DNA of 64,000 nt. Source: Isoetes taiwanensis. Taxonomy: Eukaryota; Streptophyta; Lycopodiopsida; Isoetales; Isoetaceae. Location: NCBI GenBank assembly GCA_021234155.1, contig JAJEKV010000042.1, positions 2,543,257 through 2,607,256 on the forward strand, read 5' to 3'. The translations under genes and the position numbers were made by a program. The notes under the pieces are model-generated. The model was given only the letters and a program-made list of their open reading frames with translations, was not told the origin of the DNA and ran no database searches. Shown here piece after piece: positions 58,337-64,000 of this stretch. The stretch's first letter is position 1. Each line of letters begins with the position of its first letter.

Positions 58337-59031
58337 TGTTAGCGAAGCTGCCTATATTAGGTGCCTTTATAAAAAGGCAACGTGAGCCCCTTTTATCTTT
58401 CACCTTTTTCCTTGTATGTACCTTTCATGGTACCTATTAACATATATCATTCAATATATGTGTCTTCTGTTGTGGTGCCCATGAAGAAGCGCAGACTTAT
58501 AGCTTCCATTCGCACGGGTGCACATCACCTCTGCATTGAAACAGGACATTGGGCTCGGGAAGCACGAGAGCAAAGGCTTTACCCCATTGAGGATGAATGT
58601 CATGCCCTCCAGATCTGCCCAGCGTTTGCCCATATCCGAGAGCGATATGTTCTCTTACTAGTACCTGGCCAGCCGTTGCATCAGTTATTGACTACGACGT
58701 CAGTGGATTTGTTGGGGTCATACCTCCAGGAGGTTATGGATGCACGGACTCAGTTGTGTCCTCCGAGACGGTATTGAACTGTCCTATACAATTTATGCGT
58801 GCAAAGATACTTATTACTTTGCTAAGGTTTTTCCTCGAAAACCCTTGGTGAGGGGTTTTTTAATCTGTCGATAATAATATGCTTGCTCTCTTTTTGTTTG
58901 GGTCCCATACGCCAATCGGTCTCCGTGGACGCTAAAAAATCTATTCTATTCTATTCTATTCTATTCTATTCTATTCTATTCTATTCTATTCTATTCTCTT
59001 GTGCTTTCTTAGTAAACTAGCAAGTTTAACA
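58337..59031 (+). mobile_element. Copia 3' LTR, plus strand, split by a LINE-M insertion
   Basis: 58337-58478 and 58999-59031 together match the 203-bp LTR at 55181-55383 in the opposite orientation, ending TTTAACA. The break is at the gtggtgc / cttgtgctttc position. The intervening sequence is a 5'-truncated LINE-M, which therefore inserted after the LTR. Confidence 0.85.
58479..58998 (+). mobile_element. 5'-truncated LINE-M inside the copia LTR, (CTATT)n tail
   Basis: Codes for ASIRTGAHHLCIETGHW and, after a gap, IEDECHALQICPAFAHIRERY (the family's C-terminal zinc-finger-like region), then DARTQLCP. The terminal block follows (gggtcccatac ... ctccgtggacgc), with about twelve CTATT units from 58940. 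One of the better preserved LINE-M 3' ends. Confidence 0.85.
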
Positions 59032-60838
59032 TTAATGCTTCAGGTTCGAGCTCAGAATCCAGCGATGCTCTATAGTGATGGTTTCAGACTTTATGCTCTT
59101 GCAGGTTTCAGGCTCCCAATGCTGTAAATGTCAAGCTCTTGCAAATTTGAAGCTATGCTTCAGCTGCCCAGGTAACTTGCCCTAACCGGTCGTGCCAGAA
59201 TGCTCGATTTTTCATTCTCGGATAGAATGATCGCCACATGGTGAAGTATCATTGGATGACAGACCAGAACGAAGACCAACGTTCCTTGACATAATCGGAT
59301 TCTTTAGCAGAAGCGTCAAAGGCAAACTCTGCCTAGAAAACCAGTCAAGGTGAAATTCGAACATTAAATATGGCATGCAATCATTTTTTGCGGCTATCTA
59401 AGATCTAGTGTGCCAGGCTTCAAGACGCCTCCAAACATAAATACAGATCCAAATGGTGTGCAAAATCCCTAAGTTTTGGAGTTTGATTCTAAGGTCCAAA
59501 TTAGACTTAAATAGGAACATATGGTAAACTTGGCTTACACCAAAATAAAACTTCCATATCATGTATCCAACACCAAGTTGGTCCAAGAGTATAATGCCCT
59601 TGAGTAAAGCTTTAAACTTAGGCCAACATGTAAGCTTTAAACTTAGGCCAAGTAGTACAAAGCAGTAGAAATGTGAATGGAAAATGTAGATCCAGTTCAG
59701 AGGTACAGAGTATAACACCACCATTTGTGGCCCTTCTCTATTATCAGCAGTATTATCTTCAAGTTCCTATCAGTTTCAATTCTCCAAGCTCAAACATAAC
59801 CTAAAACACAAGGAATATAAATAAATAAATATATATTAATCACGCCATTTAAGACCCTCAAGTCTTAAATAGGAAGAGAAGCCCCTACATGCAGCCAACC
59901 AATCACAATTAGCCATAAACTATCCTTTTGCCCTAAGTTAGAATGAGCTAAAATGAAATAAAAGACTGTATAAAAGCTCAAGATAAAGCAAACAACTTCC
60001 ATAAATCTATCATTTCTGTAACATATTGTTTTTAGTCATTTAATACTTACTCTCCTTTAGGAAGCAGACTGTTTTAGGCTTTAAAAAAATCCGAAGCATT
60101 CCATGACCAAACCTTTTGGTCTTAAACTGTATTTGGACTACAAAAGTAGGCATCTTCTGTATTTAAACTCTAGAAGATCTCAAGCTTCACTAATTACAAG
60201 CTTTCTCATTTAGTATGGAAAATACATTGCATTACCTGGTTATACACTGAAGGTCCGACCCAAGTTCTTATATTCGAGCATCTGGACAGTTCGAGATGCT
60301 TTCTCATAGCTTATCCTCATATTTCTTGTTTGGTGGCTGGCCTCCATCACCAAAGCATTGCCTTCAGAAGATCTTATAGTATGCTGAAAAAAAACCTATT
60401 GGAAATCGGCCACATATATCTCCGTATTTTTTGTGAAGCCTGCTCCATATATTGAAGCAGAGAATTCATATGCGAACGGTGAATTCAGCACGATTATCCA
60501 ATGAGAAACCTCGCAAAACTGGATTATATATATTTATTATGCAAATATAGACTCAATCCAAATCATCTGCAACATGTAGCATGCCATTTAAAGCAAAAAT
60601 CTCTGTCTAACAGCCTTCATTTAGGACCTTATCTGAGTCTGAGAGGGGGAATCCGTCCTCCAAAACCTAGTCCCAAGAGTTTATGCATGTAAAGCCCAGG
60701 AAAAAAGGTCAATGCACTATCCCTAGTTAGATATAGTCTGCCAGAAACATTGGGCAGAACCCAGCAGACCCCTGCCTAGTTAATCGGATAGCAGCATCCT
60801 CCATTCGTAAAGCCCGAGAGGAAAGCCAAATTTCGGCC
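59032..60838. other. Intergenic stretch, no gene recognised
   Basis: Short frames only (for example 59398-59724 on the minus strand, with no motif). The first bases after the LTR share an about 20-bp block with the outer flank of the minus-strand LTR (see 55384-55744). Confidence 0.45.
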
Positions 60839-61375
60839 AAGGAGAATAGAATAGAATAGAATGGCATAGAATAGATTTTTTAATGGACCCATACAATAGC
60901 CTAGTACAACCATTACTACTAGGATTAAAAAACCCTTCTCTCGAAAGGTTTTCAAGGGAAAAACCTTTGCAATAATGATGATACTAAACAAGCAGAAGAA
61001 AATATAAGTAGGCGATGACTAATGAGGACGCAATAATTGCACTCATCCAGAATCTCAAGTATGTATAATGCCAAGTCATGCACAGATAGAGCTCTTAGAA
61101 GCTATGGAAGCGTAGAATGGAATGTTAAAGTCAAATAACGGTTCCAGACTATCTCAAAAGCAGGATATCTTAGCAGAGTATGGCTTTCATCTTCAATAAC
61201 CTGTAACTGACAGCATGCACATAATCTCGCTTCTCGTGGCAATTGCGGCCGCTCCCATCTACCTGTCTTAATCTGTAGCTTATGGGACCCTGTGCGAAAT
61301 GATGCAATAGCTACAAGCTTTTTCCTGGACAAGGAAGCAAGCAAATAAGCTTGTAGTCCTGGTGCCAAAGTGGGA
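60839..61375 (-). mobile_element. 5'-truncated LINE-M, minus strand, (AGAAT)n tail
   Basis: The 88-codon frame 61102-61368 reads ASFRTGSHKLQIKTGRW, then CACCQLQVIEDESHTLLRYP and FEIVWNRYLTL: the clearest copy of the family's C-terminal domain, with a CxxC...H...C-like arrangement in which the last Cys is Arg. The terminal block and an inverted AGAAT tail lie at 60839-60960. Confidence 0.8.
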
Positions 61376-61725
61376 TTTATATGTGCATGATAATGACTTG
61401 ATTATCATGCACATATAGATGACTTGATAAAGGTTAGGAGAGTATATGGAAAAACTTCTAAGCAATTGTAAACTCAATAAATTCCAATAGTAAATCGATG
61501 TAACCACACAATTTACCCAAGTCCATATATCACCATGATTCAAACTTTAGCACCGCATACGTCAAGGGTGCATACCTCAAGGGTTACTTATGCGTTACCT
61601 CCTTCTTGTATGAAGAGACAGCTTGTAGCTCAACATTTTTCTGTACTTTCATACTACATAATGGCCATTCTAGGAAGTATGCCTTCTTTATACACTAAAA
61701 AAACATATCGCCAGAGTTCATTAGA

Positions 61726-61805
61726 AGGAAGGAAGGAAGGAAGTATATTTTAACGTCCGCGGAGGCCAAACTTGACCTATGAGACGGTACATGCAGTAAA
61801 AAAAA
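61726..61805 (-). mobile_element. LINE-M 3' terminus, minus strand, (TTCC)n tail
   Basis: GGAA units at 61728-61744 are followed by the complement of the terminal block (cgtccgcggaggccaaac, tgacctatgagac), more diverged than the other copies. Confidence 0.65.
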
Positions 61806-61912
61806 CCTCTTTCCTTTAAAAGATAAACTAACACATGGTTACAAGTTGTAACCCTGCAACTCCTAAAAATGAGACTTCTAGGAAAAAAAATTGGTATTAA
61901 CAAGTCTCGCCC

Positions 61913-62380
61913 TTTTTTTTTTTAGGGTAAGAGTATGCAATATATAAAAATTTACATAGGATATCCCCAAATGGGATTGATGGAAAGAATTATCACAAAG
62001 CGGATATAACTCATAAGTGTCAAGGATTGTACTAAAAACTACCACTCCAATCTCGCCCTTGTATACAACATGGCATCAATTTGATCCAAATGTATATTGC
62101 CACTAAAAAGAGCTTTACACTTAGGCAACAAGCAGCATGCATATAAAAAAAATGCATGACGATGGATGGCCCTGCTAGATTTCTAGTGCCTGGTATTGTT
62201 CTGACAATCAGAAGCTCCAAACTCATAGCCAATTAGGCCAATAGACTCATCGCAGAGAGGTAATTGGATTTGAGATATGTAATCTTCCTTGCTAGATGAG
62301 TGTTTCATATTAATTATGAAGAAAAGTTCCTGGCTACTTTCTGACAAGCAAGTAAAAGTATATAAAGGCAAATAAACTAC
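61913..62380 (-). mobile_element. Possible poly(A)-tailed retrocopy, unidentified
   Basis: A T-run at 61913-61923 with minus-strand open frames behind it (62032-62232 and 62183-62371) suggests a retrotransposed sequence. I recognise no domain. Weak. Confidence 0.25.
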
Positions 62381-63772
62381 TTAGGAAACATATCTTATGT
62401 ATCAGTATTGGATTGAATGCCAAAAAGAAATGAATAAGAAAGATAAGGTCATGCTAGTACCTGAAAGCTTTGCTTAGATTAGAATGCCTGCTGAGCTTCC
62501 ACATGTAGTTTACAAAAGAATCTCAAGCTATGAGTAGCATAGAAAACACAATTGAGATTGTGATTGTGATTGTTGTGGCCATCATTGGAGTTGCTTTGCA
62601 TGTGAACTCTCTAAAGAAAATGAAATGAAGCTTCTTGTCTTCAAGCCTTCTAGTAAGTGAGCTTTGCACGATAAGAGATTAGCACTTATGGATTCTTGGT
62701 AGCAACGACACTGACGAAATGGCAGTGCAAGTTCGAAGCTTATTTTCCAGGAATTTCTCTAAAATATGAAGATCTAATGGTGATGTTTCAATTTAGGTGA
62801 CGTGGACAACCACGTCGATAGGCTAGAAAACTAGGGATAGTAGACAACCACGTCGATAGGCTAGGATTGGGGGGTAGGCAAGGCTGCTAGCTAATAAAAT
62901 TGCGAACAGAAAACCCAAAAAACTTACAATAAACATATAGAGGAAAGGAAAAAAAGGTTTATTTTATGTTAGAAAGAAAGTCAAACTGAAGATATAGGAA
63001 CCCGGTATCAGCCTCTTTGAAGATATGGTCACCTGGTATCAGCCATCCACGGGAAAAGATACAGGCACCTGGTATCAGCCATGCACAGACTGGAAGAGAC
63101 AGCGGCATAAGTGCAAATCTGAAAAATGGCAGAAGCGCGGCGTAGCCATGCCATCTATGCCATGCTTCAATCAATCAATATTACTTACTATTCATTGAAT
63201 AATGCAAATTGGTAGACATGATTCTGCCCTTTGCAGACCATAAATCAGATGCAGAACACAACAAAATGCAAAACATGATCCTTGCCTGACTGCCGCTGCA
63301 GCTCCGCCAGATCTATCAGGCCGCCGTGCCGAAGAGTGCAGCATGGATTTGGCAGGGTTTTTTTTAATTCTGTCAGGGCGCCTCTGCACTTTCGGCTGTC
63401 AATTTTTTCTTCTCAAGCATGGCGCCCACCCCACTGTTGCTCCTCTGTTACATACCTATTTTCGTTAATCCTCCGATTATTGACTGCAACACCGCCATTA
63501 TTCTACTTGCTTGCCTGCTTTGGGCGAGATTCGCCCCATATCCGATCTTCAAAGCATTCACGTTCTTCATTTTATATCCTGATTCCTTAACGAATTTCTC
63601 TCTCACTCGTGCTAGGTTTTCCTTTCCTTATTTATTTATCTTCTATCTATCTTCATTATTTATTTACCATAGAGAATTTTTTTGCCAAAGCACTACAAGG
63701 GCTATATCCACAACTCACACACTAACGCATCACTAATCAACCTTTCTAGCCTAGCCGTAAGTTACAATTGTT
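62381..63772. other. Intergenic stretch near the right edge
   Basis: Contains a doubled acaaccacgtcgataggcta unit (about 62807 and 62844) and a tripled acctggtatcagcc unit near 63000-63080. Frames at 63282-63736 are low-complexity hydrophobic and not convincing. The segment could hold a promoter or leader for a gene to the right, but nothing proves it. Confidence 0.4.
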
Positions 63773-63925
63773 ATGGATACTTCTCGCTATTCGGTCGTCC
63801 TGCCTACACCGACACTCTCTTTATTGCAGGAGAAATTTGATCCTGAGCAACCCCTTTGGTTGCAGGAGGAGTTGATTGTGGCCAACACTGTACCCCAACA
63901 ACCGCAGCAGAAGAGGCGGCCTTAA
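63773..63925 (+). CDS. Candidate small ORF (50 codons)
   Basis: ATG at 63773, stop TAA at 63923-63925. The product has balanced composition (MDTSRYSVVLPTPTLSLLQE ... QQKRRP) with a basic C-terminus and no recognised motif. It may be a short independent ORF, the start of a retroelement gag, or chance. The window ends 75 bases later, so no context is available on that side. Confidence 0.25.
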   Translation: MDTSRYSVVLPTPTLSLLQEKFDPEQPLWLQEELIVANTVPQQPQQKRRP

Positions 63926-64000
63926 AATAGTGTTTTGATATTGACACTCTATTCATTACATGTAGAGTACTCCTTGCAATATCATGTATAAGAAGCTACT

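Noticed and set aside
63282-63736. Overlapping hydrophobic frames as a membrane protein gene
   Set aside because: The composition follows a pyrimidine-rich stretch, and there is no conserved motif or exon structure.

Overview
This window is from a land plant with a large, repeat-dominated nuclear genome. A gymnosperm is my best guess, inferred from the repeat style: many decayed LINEs, chromovirus and copia debris, and long empty AT-rich spans. One gene looks intact: an HD-Zip class II homeobox-leucine zipper gene (coding 19829-21258, + strand, four exons, about 320 residues). It sits downstream of a GC-rich, G-box-rich promoter-like region and may carry two short upstream ORFs. I see no rRNA, true tRNA gene, CRISPR array or bacterial feature.

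Layout. 1-2150: two direct copies of a segment of about 870 bp flank a MITE end. 4192-4643 and 10537-10967: two copies, in opposite orientation, of a SINE-like element with tRNA-type A and B boxes and short direct terminal repeats. 6374-6705 and 42771-43156: a MITE family with long inverted repeats. 7890-8890: LINE fragments, then an unidentified degenerate minus-strand ORF (8890-9915) abutting a LINE 3' end. 12090-17311: a long, GC-rich, nearly complete LINE carrying many frameshifts. 18930-21258: the HD-Zip II gene. 25222-27109 and 34381-36388: a direct duplication of about 1.9 kb. 27411-29047: a non-autonomous DNA transposon with CACTA ends, TTAA flanks and palindromic internal boxes. 29390-31616: a Ty3/gypsy chromovirus in which gag is joined directly to integrase. 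31810-33333: a second unidentified degenerate ORF. 34041-34370: a histone-H3-like pseudogene with centromeric-H3-like features. 37850-38585 and 45540-46452: 5'-truncated L1-type LINE tails with poly(A). 43320-45535: a second long LINE copy. 46849-48200: a LINE tail and a poly(A)-tailed retrocopy on the minus strand. 51892-59031: a rearranged Ty1/copia locus with a tandemly amplified gag-protease module, an inverted copy, a hairpin spacer and a 3' LTR that itself contains a LINE insertion. 60839-61800: more LINE tails.

One LINE family (called LINE-M here) links much of the window. At least eight 3' ends share the same terminal block but finish in different short tandem repeats. The regions most worth a second look are the H3-like pseudogene, the copia gag-protease array with its inverted copy and hairpin, and the unidentified degenerate ORFs at 31810-33333 and 8890-9915, which might be captured host or viral sequence.
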